Positions 51,560 through 61,066 of a stretch of DNA of 64,000 nucleotides are shown piece after piece; position 1 is the first letter of the stretch, and each line of letters begins with the position of its first letter. This stretch comes from an uncultured Prevotellaceae bacterium. GTDB taxonomy: Bacteria; Bacteroidota; Bacteroidia; Bacteroidales; Bacteroidaceae. Where the stretch lies: contig OMXX01000016.1 of assembly GCA_900315105.1 (NCBI GenBank), positions 1-64,000 of the forward strand. Reading direction: 5' to 3'. Under the pieces are notes generated by a model. That model did not search any database, was not told the origin of the DNA, and worked only from the letters and a program-made list of their open reading frames with translations. The position numbers and the translations under genes are program-made.

Positions 51560-53311
51560 ATGATGAAAACGTTTGGGGAATATATTTCGTTTTGGGCAGT
51601 GGCTGACGTGCTTATAAGTAAGCGCGTTCAGCTCTGCGACAAACGGCACAAGAAGCACCAACTGCATCTGTTGTCGCCTGCAATGAGTTTGGGGCAGATA
51701 ACTGATACGGAGCAGTTGTTGCTTTCTATGATGCCTCCCCGGAAAAGTTGGGTAAGTCTTTCAACCAAGACACGTTTCAGACAGTTGGAGGATGGAAACC
51801 GACAACGGAAAGCGGCGGCCAAGTGTAACTGGCAGGCAATCAAGTGGACGATTAAGAAGGATTTAGCATGTGATGCAGAATTGCCTTATTTGTTAAGGCT
51901 GAACGATTTTGTAGGGAAAATACAGGAGCGGGTACATGAAGAGCATTTTACATTCGATATGCCAGTTTTGTTCCCGGATGTGAAAGATGAGAGTAGTTGC
52001 CGGCCGCTTTGTAGGTTTGAGAGCCTGGAGGATTCCGTGATTCTGATACTGGCGAACAAGTATTTGACAGAATTGTATAATGAGCTGTTCTATGAGGAAA
52101 GTCTTGCGTTTAGAAGTAAACGCCTATACCACGGGGAAGAAAACTGCGTGACCGCCCACCATCATGCCATTGTGCGGATGAAGGAGTATAGAAAGTTGTT
52201 TGACGGGAAACAGCTTTATGTGAGCGAATGTGACCTGCAGAAGTTCTACGACACAGTGAGCCATAGCGTGGTGCGGAAATGCTACTACGGACTGCAGAAG
52301 AAAGCCTCAAACGAGAATCCCGGACTGGAGTTTGACGAGATTAACCGTGTTTTTGAGGCTTATCTGAGTTGTTATAGCTTCCCGAAGAATGTATATTGCA
52401 AGAATGCGGATAGGACATTCTGGGAGGAATATAAAATTGATGAGAAGCAACGTCGTTTCAAATGGGTGGAAACGAAACTACTGGCTAAGAATCGTAGGGG
52501 ATTAATGCATTTGCAGATAGGCGTGCCACAAGGCGGTGCTTTGTCTGGTTTGATTGCTAATATGGTGTTGAATTCTGTGGACTGGCAGGTTAAACAGAGG
52601 ATGACAGACAGAGATTTATATCTGCGCTACTGCGATGATATGATTATTATTTCTACCAACAAGGCGCGATGCAAGAAGTTGTTCTCTTTATATTATAATG
52701 GAACAAAGAAACTGAAACTGGTGCCTCACGAGCCAGAGAGGAAATTGCAGTTTGGACAGAGGTCTTTCTGGAAAGGTAAGAGCAAAGATGCTTACCCATG
52801 GGCAATAGGACGGAAAGATGCAGCTGAGTGGATAGGTTTTGTGGGCTATGAGATGCGGCGAGATGGTGCTTTGAGGATACGCAAGAAGTCATTTCGCAAG
52901 GAACTTGACAAACAGACTAAGGTTGTGTTTGAAAAGACATTGAATAAGATCAGGAATAAGAAGCGTGTGTCTAACGACTCCTTGCTGAGTTCGTTAGAGA
53001 GTAAACTTATCTCTATGTCTGTTGGGAAGATTTCTGTGTGGAATGCACCGTTTCTGGAGAGTGAGATGTGCTGGAGTGCCGGATTCAAAGAATTGGAAAT
53101 GAACCCCGTGCTTGAAAAGCAACTTCGAGAGTTGGACCGGCACCGCTGGATGATGTTGGGTGCTGCGAAACGGCGCATTGAAAGTACGAAGGGAAAGATA
53201 AAAGGTATTGTCAGGAAAGATCTGGAGCCAAATGAGGAGGATAAAAGGAACCACGATACACATGGTATGGTGCATAGTTATTACTACCAGTTTATGCATG
53301 ATAAGGATTGA
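51560..53311 (+). CDS. Reverse transcriptase of an unassigned (UG/DRT-like) group
   Basis: About 583 residues from ATG 51560 (a TTG 36 bp upstream runs into the leader). RT motifs: SECDLQKFYDTVSHSVVRKC (motif A, about residue 230), IGVPQGGALSGLIANMVLN (motif B), YLRYCDDMIIIS (motif C, Y-x-D-D), and FVGYEMRRDGALRIRKKSFR after the catalytic core. The long N-terminal region (~200 aa) is unassigned. The motif B form differs from diversity-generating RTs (which have a G-N-x-x-S-Q type motif), and no endonuclease domain of group II introns is present. It best fits the loose set of unknown-group defence RTs; the precise class cannot be decided by eye. Confidence 0.8.
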   Translation: MMKTFGEYISFWAVADVLISKRVQLCDKRHKKHQLHLLSPAMSLGQITDTEQLLLSMMPPRKSWVSLSTKTRFRQLEDGNRQRKAAAKCNWQAIKWTIKKDLACDAELPYLLRLNDFVGKIQERVHEEHFTFDMPVLFPDVKDESSCRPLCRFESLEDSVILILANKYLTELYNELFYEESLAFRSKRLYHGEENCVTAHHHAIVRMKEYRKLFDGKQLYVSECDLQKFYDTVSHSVVRKCYYGLQKKASNENPGLEFDEINRVFEAYLSCYSFPKNVYCKNADRTFWEEYKIDEKQRRFKWVETKLLAKNRRGLMHLQIGVPQGGALSGLIANMVLNSVDWQVKQRMTDRDLYLRYCDDMIIISTNKARCKKLFSLYYNGTKKLKLVPHEPERKLQFGQRSFWKGKSKDAYPWAIGRKDAAEWIGFVGYEMRRDGALRIRKKSFRKELDKQTKVVFEKTLNKIRNKKRVSNDSLLSSLESKLISMSVGKISVWNAPFLESEMCWSAGFKELEMNPVLEKQLRELDRHRWMMLGAAKRRIESTKGKIKGIVRKDLEPNEEDKRNHDTHGMVHSYYYQFMHDKD

Positions 53312-53580
53312 CAGACTGACTGTTAGATGCAAACTGGTATGTCGGTTGCTGTAAAATGAAAATTAGATAAGATACAGGTGAAGAGAGGTGGTTTATGGGC
53401 TTATGCATGAGGGCTGAGCTCTGAAGTATACCTTCGCGTTGCTCGGCCGCAGTTGCTGCATAAAAGCAGAGGTGGGATGTAAGAGGTTGAAGTGCCGTAA
53501 TGAAAGCCTAATATGTCCAGTTAGACAAGGAAATCCTGCCGTTGAAGAATAAATTGCCCGATTTCTCAATAAAAGTATTG
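53312..53580 (+). other. Gene-poor spacer downstream of the RT
   Basis: No supported gene in this ~270 bp. It leads into the terminator hairpin at 53581. There are no word-repeat arrays here, unlike in most other spacers of the window. Confidence 0.5.
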
Positions 53581-53608
53581 ACCAATCCTTTGCGGGATTG
53601 GTTATTTT
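53581..53608 (+). terminator. Probable intrinsic terminator after the RT
   Basis: Inverted repeat ACCAATCC-tttgcg-GGATTGGT (53581-53602), followed by TATTTTTG. It lies about 270 bp after the RT stop and separates it from the next operon. Confidence 0.65.
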
Positions 53609-53611
53609 TGT

Positions 53612-53619
53612 TATCTTTG
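53612..53619 (+). promoter_or_regulatory. Likely -7 promoter element (TATCTTTG) of the downstream defence operon
   Basis: An exact TAnnTTTG match immediately after the terminator hairpin. It is about 140 bp upstream of ATG 53759 and would drive the operon running to about 61.2 kb. Confidence 0.6.
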
Positions 53620-53648
53620 TGGGGAGAATACCGTGAAAAAGTGAAGAT

Positions 53649-53744
53649 GGAAAACGATATTTCAAAGGTGTGTTTGCTGCCTATTTGGGGATAGGTTTCA
53701 TTAGCGGCCCTGTCTACGAATGGCAGATAGAGGCGATCATGTAA
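53649..53744 (+). pseudogene. Relic of the small gene at 49092
   Basis: One frame reads GKRYFKGVFAAYLGIGFISG, then PVYEWQIEAIM and a stop. It clearly matches the start of the protein at 49092-49346 (EQYFKGVLAGYLGANFMC...ITEWQIDII). There is no start codon of its own and the second half is lost. It marks the right edge of a segment (49.1-53.7 kb) whose left edge has the intact copy. Confidence 0.75.
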
Positions 53745-53758
53745 TAAAATTCTGCGAT

Positions 53759-54481
53759 ATGAAGATAGAAGACTTGATAGAAGAGGGAGAAAGCATTTTT
53801 TCAAGGAAAACTGAAGGAATGTTAGGTGATTATATCCCAATGGAGTTATTTGATCCATGGAGAAGGAAAGCACTGATGTTTCTTCAGCAAAATTATCCCC
53901 AACATCCTCAAGTAAAGACGTTTGAACAGTATGTGGGGGCAAATAACGATTCTTATCATTGTACGGCATGTTTATCAATTTTAAAGGCTTTCCGTGATGT
54001 GCAGCCACACAATGTAGATGTGGATTACGAAGGTGAGCTACAGAATATATTCAATAGATTCTTTGCTGTGGCAAAACAACTACAGAGAAGGCATGATAAC
54101 AGGGATACGCTTTCTATCAAAGATGAATATGATGTTCAAGACTTGCTGAATTCTCTATTGTTACTTCATTTTGAAGATGTAAGGCCAGAGGAGTGGACGC
54201 CTTCATACGCGGGTGGCTCCAAAAGGATGGATTTCCTCCTGAAAGACTCCGAAATAGCCATTGAGGTGAAGATGACACGGAAAGCACTGAAGGATAAGGA
54301 ACTGGGGGAACAGTTGATTATTGATATTGCCAACTACAAACAGCACAAGGACTGCAAATGTCTATATTGTTTTGTGTATGATCCCGAAGGCTTTATCCGT
54401 AATCCCCGTGGCTTGGAGAAAGACTTGCAAACGCTAGACAAGGATTTCCCAGTGAGGGTTTTTATCAGACCAGTGTTTTGA
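53759..54481 (+). CDS. DpnII/MboI-like PD-(D/E)XK nuclease-domain protein
   Basis: About 240 residues from ATG 53759; an earlier ATG at 53720 lies within the relic. The C-terminal half has a restriction-endonuclease fold of the DpnII/MboI-like group: GGSKRMDFLL (D158), IAIEVKMTRKALKDKELGEQ (E169, K171), DIANYKQHKDCKCLYCFVYD and PRGLEKDL. This domain occurs as an effector in many conflict proteins, with nucleic acid cleavage as the expected activity. The N-terminal half is helical and may be a sensor or interaction part. No methylase is nearby, so a classical restriction system is unlikely. Confidence 0.8.
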   Translation: MKIEDLIEEGESIFSRKTEGMLGDYIPMELFDPWRRKALMFLQQNYPQHPQVKTFEQYVGANNDSYHCTACLSILKAFRDVQPHNVDVDYEGELQNIFNRFFAVAKQLQRRHDNRDTLSIKDEYDVQDLLNSLLLLHFEDVRPEEWTPSYAGGSKRMDFLLKDSEIAIEVKMTRKALKDKELGEQLIIDIANYKQHKDCKCLYCFVYDPEGFIRNPRGLEKDLQTLDKDFPVRVFIRPVF

Positions 54482-54539
54482 AGGGGAGTGACACTTTTGG
54501 TTCGGGGTTCATGGTTAAAGATTAATGATTAATGATAAA

Positions 54540-54683
54540 ATGGATATACCGCAAAGATTACAGGAATTTATTGAGAGCGAAGGGAAATCTTGCTTTATGG
54601 ACATCGGTGGGATTACGCCGGAGTATGTGTATAGGATGTGGGGAGAGTTCAATGATTGCCAGAATAAAAGGTTTTCACAATGA
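54540..54683 (+). CDS. Small protein (47 aa) coupled to the DUF2971 gene
   Basis: ATG 54540 to TGA 54683 encodes MDIPQRLQEFIESEGKSCFM followed by an aromatic, acidic tail. The stop overlaps the start of the next gene (ATGA), a sign of coupled translation. No family is recognised. It could be a small partner of the DUF2971 protein. Word repeats (GGTTAAAGATTAATG) fill the short spacer before it. Confidence 0.55.
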   Translation: MDIPQRLQEFIESEGKSCFMDIGGITPEYVYRMWGEFNDCQNKRFSQ

Positions 54684-55438
54684 AAGATACTATAACAATC
54701 GATAATGAGACCTTCTATACAGATTATGAGATTCCAGATGATAATTCTATCATTTGGCGTTTTCTGGATTTGGCTAAGTTCATCTCGTTGTTGAAAGAGA
54801 ATGCCCTTTTTATGACACGGGCTGATAAGTTTGAAGATCAGTTTGAAGGTGCAGTATGCGCACTTGAGGATTCGGATAAATATGATGAGGCTTTGATTGA
54901 GTATTATTCAGAATGTCTTGAAGGAAAACCGGTTAGTGAAGAACTGATAAAGAATGAGCACTACGCCATTCAAATGATAAGGAAGAACTCGTTTTTGAGT
55001 TGTTGGTTTGAGGGTTCTTACGAATCTATTGCCATGTGGCGGTTGTATGCCTCGGGTAAGGATGCAAAAGGTGTTGCCATCAAAACTACGATTGGGCGGC
55101 TAAAAAAGGCTATCGGTCGTTATGTTGAGATAGGCAGAGTGGATTATATAGACTATTCAAGAGAATGGCCTAACGCGAATGAGGCACTATGGAGGAAAAG
55201 ATTGTCGTTTGACTATGAACATGAAGTGCGAGTAAGAATTATCACTGAGGGTGGATTGAGTCCTACTCCTCCTGAGTATATGATGCTCCCAGTGAATTTG
55301 GATGAAATGATAGAGTCTGTATTTGTGTCGCCCATGGCAGAATCATGGTTCAAGGATGTGGTTGTTGACGTACTGAAGAAATACGGGTTGGACAAACAGG
55401 TGTTTCATTCCGCTCTGGATGACAGGGCGTTGTATTAG
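54680..55438 (+). CDS. DUF2971-family protein
   Basis: A 252-residue protein of the DUF2971 family: IWRFLDLAKFISLLKENALF, TRADKFEDQFEGAV, LSCWFEGSYESIAMWRLYA, GVAIKTTIGRLKKAI and FDYEHEVRVRI. All family landmarks are present. The biochemical function is unknown; members are scattered in accessory regions and often neighbour nuclease or toxin-like genes. Overlap with the 47-aa ORF upstream, and only 29 bp to the MBL gene downstream, place it in the defence operon that continues to the trypsin-STAND gene. Confidence 0.85.
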   Translation: MKDTITIDNETFYTDYEIPDDNSIIWRFLDLAKFISLLKENALFMTRADKFEDQFEGAVCALEDSDKYDEALIEYYSECLEGKPVSEELIKNEHYAIQMIRKNSFLSCWFEGSYESIAMWRLYASGKDAKGVAIKTTIGRLKKAIGRYVEIGRVDYIDYSREWPNANEALWRKRLSFDYEHEVRVRIITEGGLSPTPPEYMMLPVNLDEMIESVFVSPMAESWFKDVVVDVLKKYGLDKQVFHSALDDRALY

Positions 55439-55467
55439 AGTGGTGAAGAGAGAAAATAAGATGAATT

Positions 55468-56511
55468 ATGTTGACCATTGAGTATATCCCTATGCATTAT
55501 TACGATGCTATCATCATCCACTTTACGGATGACGATGGCAATCCACATAATATTATTGTGGACGGCGGTGAAATCAACTCAGCAAAATATTGCTATACCG
55601 ACCGGCTGAAGGGGAAACTGGAGGAGATCTTCAACAATGGAGAAAGTATAGACCTCTGGGTGATAACCCACATAGACAATGACCACATAGGAGGTCTGTA
55701 TAACTTCATCAACGACAAGGAGTTCTTCGAAAGCTACCATCAGCAACTGAAAGAGGTGTGGATGAACTATGGCGGAAAAGGAGACTATGACGTGCAACGC
55801 GACGGGACAATAGGATACAGCAGCGGAAAGAAACTGCGCGATGTGTTACGAGAAAAGAAAGTCAATGTGAGAGAAGGCATCATAGCAGGATATTCCGCCA
55901 CCTTTGCAAATGTAGAGATAACAGTCGTAGCTCCCGATGTAGACACATACGACCGCTATATAAAATGGTGGAATGGCAAAGAATTCAAAGAAATGGTGGA
56001 GACCACTGACGGGCTGGTGTCGGGCGGCGAATGGGACTATGAAACAGCATTCAAAGACTTTGACCTGAAACACTACGAGGAAGACAAGGATGTGAAGAAC
56101 AACAGCAGCATTGCCTTTGTGCTGACGTATGAGAAGCACAGAATTCTCTTTGCAGCGGACTCCTGCTCCTCAATACTGATGAAGGGACTGACGGTGGCGA
56201 ACATGGTGAAGGATGGAAAGGTGAAATTAGACCTGATGCATATACCGCACCACGGCAGCAGCCGTAACAGCTCCTACCGATTCATGGAAGCTATAGACTG
56301 CCCCAAATATGTCATTACCGGCAATGGTGAGAACCGTTACAAACTGCCCGACAAAGAAACCATCGCACGACTGAATGCGGCGAACCCGGAAGGATGTGAA
56401 CTGCATTTCACACAGATAAACAGCAAGCTGCAAGAGATATTTGAGGGTGAGGAAGACTACCATCTGACTGTCTGTGAGGGGGCGGAATTTACGTTTGAAG
56501 CGAATGAATAA
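55468..56511 (+). CDS. MBL-fold metallohydrolase (Avs1A-like)
   Basis: A 347-residue metallo-beta-lactamase-fold hydrolase. Metal motifs: VITHIDNDHIGGL (the H-x-D-x-D-H form), FAADSCSS, and MHIPHHGSSRNSSYRFM. It resembles the ComEC/Rec2-type MBL group that cleaves phosphodiesters. The downstream gene starts 8 bp inside its end and encodes a trypsin-STAND protein. An MBL hydrolase paired with a protease-STAND protein is the composition of AVAST type I, so the two probably form one phage-sensing system. The subunit naming rests on memory of that system; by motif the MBL assignment is firm. Confidence 0.85.
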   Translation: MLTIEYIPMHYYDAIIIHFTDDDGNPHNIIVDGGEINSAKYCYTDRLKGKLEEIFNNGESIDLWVITHIDNDHIGGLYNFINDKEFFESYHQQLKEVWMNYGGKGDYDVQRDGTIGYSSGKKLRDVLREKKVNVREGIIAGYSATFANVEITVVAPDVDTYDRYIKWWNGKEFKEMVETTDGLVSGGEWDYETAFKDFDLKHYEEDKDVKNNSSIAFVLTYEKHRILFAADSCSSILMKGLTVANMVKDGKVKLDLMHIPHHGSSRNSSYRFMEAIDCPKYVITGNGENRYKLPDKETIARLNAANPEGCELHFTQINSKLQEIFEGEEDYHLTVCEGAEFTFEANE

Positions 56512-59500
56512 GGATTTCGACTATTCGGTGAAACTGAAAGCCAGCGATACGGGAAGTGCTGTCTTGATAAAACAGGACGGCGCTTACTACCTGTTGACAG
56601 CCGCCCATGTGTGTGAAGGGCAGGCGGAAGGCGACGCTGTGAAGATAACCAGTATTGACGGCAAGGAATGCGTGTATGGCGGACTTGAGCGAGTCGTATC
56701 ACCAAGCAAAGGCGGAGCAGATGTGTGCGTGATGAAGTTGCCGGAGGATGTGGCAATCAGCATCGCACAGGAGGTGAAGTGTGCTACCTTTGAGGGGTCT
56801 GGCTATCCGTGCGAGATAGACGGATTCCCGGTGAATGCCAGCGATAAGAAAATCAGGATAGAGACCGGCTGCAAGATAGCCAAAGAGACGGAGGTGAGTG
56901 ACGGACTCTATGTGGAGTTGGAACAGCAACGCACGGACGGTCTGAAGATGGAAGACGTGAAAGGCGGCTTTTCGGGTTCGGGCGTGTTTGTGGACTCGAA
57001 CGGTGAGAAGTACCTTATTGGAATAGTATATAGGGTAGAGGAAACCAGGAATTTGTTTATCGGATGGAAGATGCAGAAGATAAACGAAATTCTGAAAGGT
57101 AAGGGCTGGACAGAAATACCGCTGATACCCATAGAGTTGAGGCAGCAGGTGATAGAGCAGTACAGCAACCTGATACGGAACTCTGAGTTTGTGCTCAAAC
57201 GCATCAAAACCAAAATCATCGGGCAGGTGCAACTGGCACGGGAGAGCTATAGGGAACAGATAGAAGCAGCCATCGCAAACAATAGGATAGTCATTATTAC
57301 AGGGGAAGCAGGTATAGGCAAGTCTGCCTTGGCGAAAGAGGTTTTGGCAAACCCTGCATATAAGTCGGTGGCCGTGGTTGGTGACGACCTGGATGAAGAC
57401 AATGAACGCAGTATTCTAGACCACTGGAAGGTTAGCGACAAGCTACAAGACCTGTACAAATCGCCTGTGTGGGGCGAAGGAGAAAAGGTGCTGCTGGTGG
57501 AGAGCGCAGAACGAATGCTGAATGGCAATACAGACACAGCCGTTGTGTTCGTGGAAGACCTGATGAACGGCACCCCGGACCTGAAAGTGGTATTCACCAT
57601 CAGGAAGAATGCGCTCAATAATTTCAGAGTGGTGCTGCAAGGCAACGGCATCTTTGTGCCGGAGAAGAGTGTGATAGAAGTGGGGATGCTGGATGACGAA
57701 GAACTGAAACAGGTGGAAGAGGCCGTGCCCAGCGTGAAGCCCTATATGGACACAGACAAGACCCGCGAGATATTACGGAATCCGTTCTACCTGAACCAAG
57801 CCTGTTCGATAGCAACTACGCTGGATGTAAGCAACTTGAAGGGAAGTGAATTCAAGGATATGCTCTGCCGTCAGATAGTAGTGGGCAAACGTCACGACGC
57901 ACAGATGACGGCGCAGCGCATCCAAGCACTGATAGACGTGGCGAGACGCACAGCCGCAGTGGGCATGAACGTGGTGAAGTGTGAGATGACGGACGCTGTG
58001 ACGGCCCTAGCCAACGACGACGTACTGGTGGGTGACGTGCAGAAGGGCTATCTGCGCCCCGGCCACGACATACTGACCGACTGGGGCCTGTACTGCTATA
58101 TAGACGAGTTGTACAAGAAAGTGGAGACTGGGCAGATGAGGCTGGTGGATTTCTACGAGAATGTGGACAAGAATATTGCCTCCAGGAATATGCTGAAGCA
58201 GTATGTGGAAACGCATATTGCGGAAGATGCAAGAGGACTTGACTCCTTTGTGGCAGAAAGCCTTTCGCTGAAGGTGGAAGACTACTTCTATGACGACCTG
58301 ATGTATGCCATTCTGGTATCAGAGAGAGGGGCAGTTTTCCTGACTTCTATTAAACCTACCTTGTTGGCGAACAGAGGACAACTGTTGAGACGAATGGCCA
58401 ATGCGCTATCGTATATGTTCAGGAAGGTGGACTGGGAAATCAAGGAGAGGTTGACGAATAACGGCACGATAGAAGAAGGAAGAAAAGTGAGAAATTCAGA
58501 CTTTATCGTACCAACAGGCAAGGGGTGGTACACGTTTTTAACCTTCCTTTATGAGAATAGGGATGCATTCTATGTTGCAAGAGAAGTGATGATACCACTG
58601 CTGTTGCAATGTGAGCTGGTAAGGCTGTCACGGGAAGAGGCCCCGAACCTGAAGAAATATGTATTTGCGATACTGGCAGAAGATGCGGACAGGTTGCTTT
58701 CCGACGATGATTTGCATGGGAAGGCAGAGAAGGAGGTGATAAGGCTACTATTTAAATGGATGGACGAGAACCCGGAGCTAGTGAAGTCGTGGGTGGAGCG
58801 AGCAATTGCGTCGGATTCGTATAAATACAAAGGGGTGAAAGAATTCCTGCTGCTGAGTGAAGGACTTGAGGCCACGGGATTTATTCATAGCTATCCTGAA
58901 CTGTATAAAGCACTCGTCAGGAAAGAGTGGCTAAATGAAGAAGGGATTGTTAGGGATTACTACCCGATGATACATCAGTCGAGCGGCGTGACAACGACAT
59001 ACAAATGCTTCTTCTACGCTCACGCTGCGGACGCTGTGGTTTTCCTCTGTGAGCTGCTTAACTACGACATCGAGAAAAAGAAAGGAGACTGGAGACACCA
59101 GTTGCAGGAGGTGAAGGTGACGGTGGATGGCAATGAGAAAGTGTTGTTGGGCGATGACAGACTGTGGAGAGATTATAGAGGTCAAAACTGTGAGTCACAT
59201 GTGAGGGAGAGCTTGCTGATGACCTTTGAGAAATGGCTGATGGACTCCATCAACAACCATATCAATAAGGCAAAGTATGCGTTGGACAAGGATACGCTGT
59301 TGGCGGTTTTCGACATTGTGTATAACCGGTGTGTGAACGTCAGTGCCTGGGGCGTGTTGGCGAGTGTGGCGACAAGATTCCCTGTGTTTGTGGGGATGAA
59401 GGCGATGCCCATCTACAGTTGCAGGACATTTATCATGTGGGACAAGACGCGATACAGTACGGAACTGATGCGACCAATGATAAGCCCACTCGCCTCGCAA

Positions 59501-61063
59501 GCCGTAAGGAAAGAAGTGGCTGCAAGCTATGATTTGCCTCACCGGAAGAAAGATTTGGAAGAGGTTATCTTGAGAATGTCGATGACGAAGGGATTTGCTG
59601 AGGAGTTCAGAAAGCTGGTGAAGCATCTGAAAGAGACAGCCAGCAACTATATGGAAAAGGTGTCAGCCGGACGGATGGACATAGACCAGTACAAGATAGT
59701 GGGTAAAACGGATGAAGGATATCTGCTGCAAGGGAGTCCGTCGGAAGATATTAAAGAGGAAGCGGAAGAGCACGAAGTATTGCAAAAGCAGTTTAATAGT
59801 CTGATGGAGACCGCCAACCGCTGCAGAACACGCTATGATGACGAAACGCACGATGTGGCGGAATGGCGGGAGATATACGGACTGCATAAAGACCAAGATG
59901 GAATGATGAGCGCGAAGGGGCTGGTGGCAGCACTTGGCGTGAAGAAGTATTGGGATGAGTTGGACAGGAAAGAGCGGAAGTGGTGCAGGAAAGAGATATT
60001 GGAAGAGACCATGCGGTATGCCACGAGCGGGCAGTATCAGGTGTATTCAGAGTACAGCAGTGATGGGTTGGTGTATCTGTTGGATAAAGAACCGAAGGAC
60101 AAGGAAGTGATAGTTGCTGTTTGGTATCTGATGGATGCGATAGAAGAGAATGACAGCATGTTTGTGAGGTCTGAAAATACGTTCAAGGCACTACTCTGGG
60201 GAAGGCACATAGAATTGGCTGAAAAGATCATCCTACAATACCTATATGACGATAAGAATAGACGTGATAATGTGGACAAGTTTGCTCATGTTTGTAAGTT
60301 GCTGCCTACGGATATTGATGATAGAGATATTGACGAGATGGTGACTGTTTATTGCCAACAGTATTTTGGGCAATGGACGGATGAGAACATGAACAGATAT
60401 GTGAAGATGTGGGATTCGAGGATAGATGCGTTCTGCGCGGAGTATATGATTGCCATGCCGGAAAAGCGGCGTAAGTTTATTGAGGATATTTGGCTGGCAT
60501 CGGGCAAGGGCGTAGTCTCGTGGAGGCACGGCATGAGCGAGAGTCCTATTACTTCGGTGTTTAGTCACTATTGCTATGTGGCAACGAGAGAAAACAAGGC
60601 GAAATTCTGGCAGTTGTGGGAAGTGATGTTTGCGTGGTATAAGGAGAATAAGGTCAAGGCCGTGCTTGCGGCATTGATGCTGAATTTTGAACTGATTCGT
60701 TCCGACTTATTGAACGACTGGGAAGTGATGGAAGGAAGCGGAGAACATGTTAATCAACTTCTGAGGATATTGCCATCTGAAGGGTTGGAATATCTGGCAC
60801 AGTTTGTATGCAGGACAGGATTCAAGAGCCTTCTTCCGGAGAGTTTGAGATATATTGACAAGGATATGTTGCGAACGTCGGCGATGGACAGGAAATCGTT
60901 GCGCCGTTGGCAGGATGCTGTGGAAGATTTGTATGACGATGCGAAGACGAGGGATGCTATCAAGCGAGATAAGGAATTGTGTGCCGCGTATGTTGTGGTG
61001 CTTAATGGGCTTATCTCGAATGGCTCTGCGATAGCATATATGATTAGGGATTATTATGTATAG
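56504..61063 (+). CDS. Trypsin-like protease-STAND NTPase, AVAST type I-like
   Basis: About 1519 residues from ATG 56504 (a GTG 30 bp upstream is less likely). The N-terminal ~200 residues are a trypsin-like serine protease with a full triad: H35 in LLTAAHVCEG, D73 in GADVCVMKL and S157 in GGFSGSGVF. Then a STAND NTPase with Walker A GEAGIGKSA (residues 267-275), VLLVESAERML, and a DNA-binding-like helical region. The last ~900 residues are a long helical sensor without clear repeats. In AVAST proteins the C-terminus recognises a phage protein and triggers the N-terminal effector, here proteolysis. It pairs with the MBL gene upstream. The target protease substrate is unknown. Confidence 0.88.
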   Translation: MNKDFDYSVKLKASDTGSAVLIKQDGAYYLLTAAHVCEGQAEGDAVKITSIDGKECVYGGLERVVSPSKGGADVCVMKLPEDVAISIAQEVKCATFEGSGYPCEIDGFPVNASDKKIRIETGCKIAKETEVSDGLYVELEQQRTDGLKMEDVKGGFSGSGVFVDSNGEKYLIGIVYRVEETRNLFIGWKMQKINEILKGKGWTEIPLIPIELRQQVIEQYSNLIRNSEFVLKRIKTKIIGQVQLARESYREQIEAAIANNRIVIITGEAGIGKSALAKEVLANPAYKSVAVVGDDLDEDNERSILDHWKVSDKLQDLYKSPVWGEGEKVLLVESAERMLNGNTDTAVVFVEDLMNGTPDLKVVFTIRKNALNNFRVVLQGNGIFVPEKSVIEVGMLDDEELKQVEEAVPSVKPYMDTDKTREILRNPFYLNQACSIATTLDVSNLKGSEFKDMLCRQIVVGKRHDAQMTAQRIQALIDVARRTAAVGMNVVKCEMTDAVTALANDDVLVGDVQKGYLRPGHDILTDWGLYCYIDELYKKVETGQMRLVDFYENVDKNIASRNMLKQYVETHIAEDARGLDSFVAESLSLKVEDYFYDDLMYAILVSERGAVFLTSIKPTLLANRGQLLRRMANALSYMFRKVDWEIKERLTNNGTIEEGRKVRNSDFIVPTGKGWYTFLTFLYENRDAFYVAREVMIPLLLQCELVRLSREEAPNLKKYVFAILAEDADRLLSDDDLHGKAEKEVIRLLFKWMDENPELVKSWVERAIASDSYKYKGVKEFLLLSEGLEATGFIHSYPELYKALVRKEWLNEEGIVRDYYPMIHQSSGVTTTYKCFFYAHAADAVVFLCELLNYDIEKKKGDWRHQLQEVKVTVDGNEKVLLGDDRLWRDYRGQNCESHVRESLLMTFEKWLMDSINNHINKAKYALDKDTLLAVFDIVYNRCVNVSAWGVLASVATRFPVFVGMKAMPIYSCRTFIMWDKTRYSTELMRPMISPLASQAVRKEVAASYDLPHRKKDLEEVILRMSMTKGFAEEFRKLVKHLKETASNYMEKVSAGRMDIDQYKIVGKTDEGYLLQGSPSEDIKEEAEEHEVLQKQFNSLMETANRCRTRYDDETHDVAEWREIYGLHKDQDGMMSAKGLVAALGVKKYWDELDRKERKWCRKEILEETMRYATSGQYQVYSEYSSDGLVYLLDKEPKDKEVIVAVWYLMDAIEENDSMFVRSENTFKALLWGRHIELAEKIILQYLYDDKNRRDNVDKFAHVCKLLPTDIDDRDIDEMVTVYCQQYFGQWTDENMNRYVKMWDSRIDAFCAEYMIAMPEKRRKFIEDIWLASGKGVVSWRHGMSESPITSVFSHYCYVATRENKAKFWQLWEVMFAWYKENKVKAVLAALMLNFELIRSDLLNDWEVMEGSGEHVNQLLRILPSEGLEYLAQFVCRTGFKSLLPESLRYIDKDMLRTSAMDRKSLRRWQDAVEDLYDDAKTRDAIKRDKELCAAYVVVLNGLISNGSAIAYMIRDYYV

Positions 61064-61066
61064 ACT

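Noticed and set aside
51560..53311. Diversity-generating retroelement RT
   Set aside because: Motif B is G-V-P-Q-G-G-A-L-S rather than the DGR form; there is no template/variable repeat pair nearby, and the Avd-like four-helix-bundle genes are about 48 kb away.
51560..53311. Group II intron maturase
   Set aside because: No endonuclease domain, no intron domain V/VI structure and no interrupted host gene were seen.
53720..53758. Upstream ATG for the DpnII-like nuclease
   Set aside because: It falls inside the relic of the small gene; ATG 53759 follows the relic's stop.
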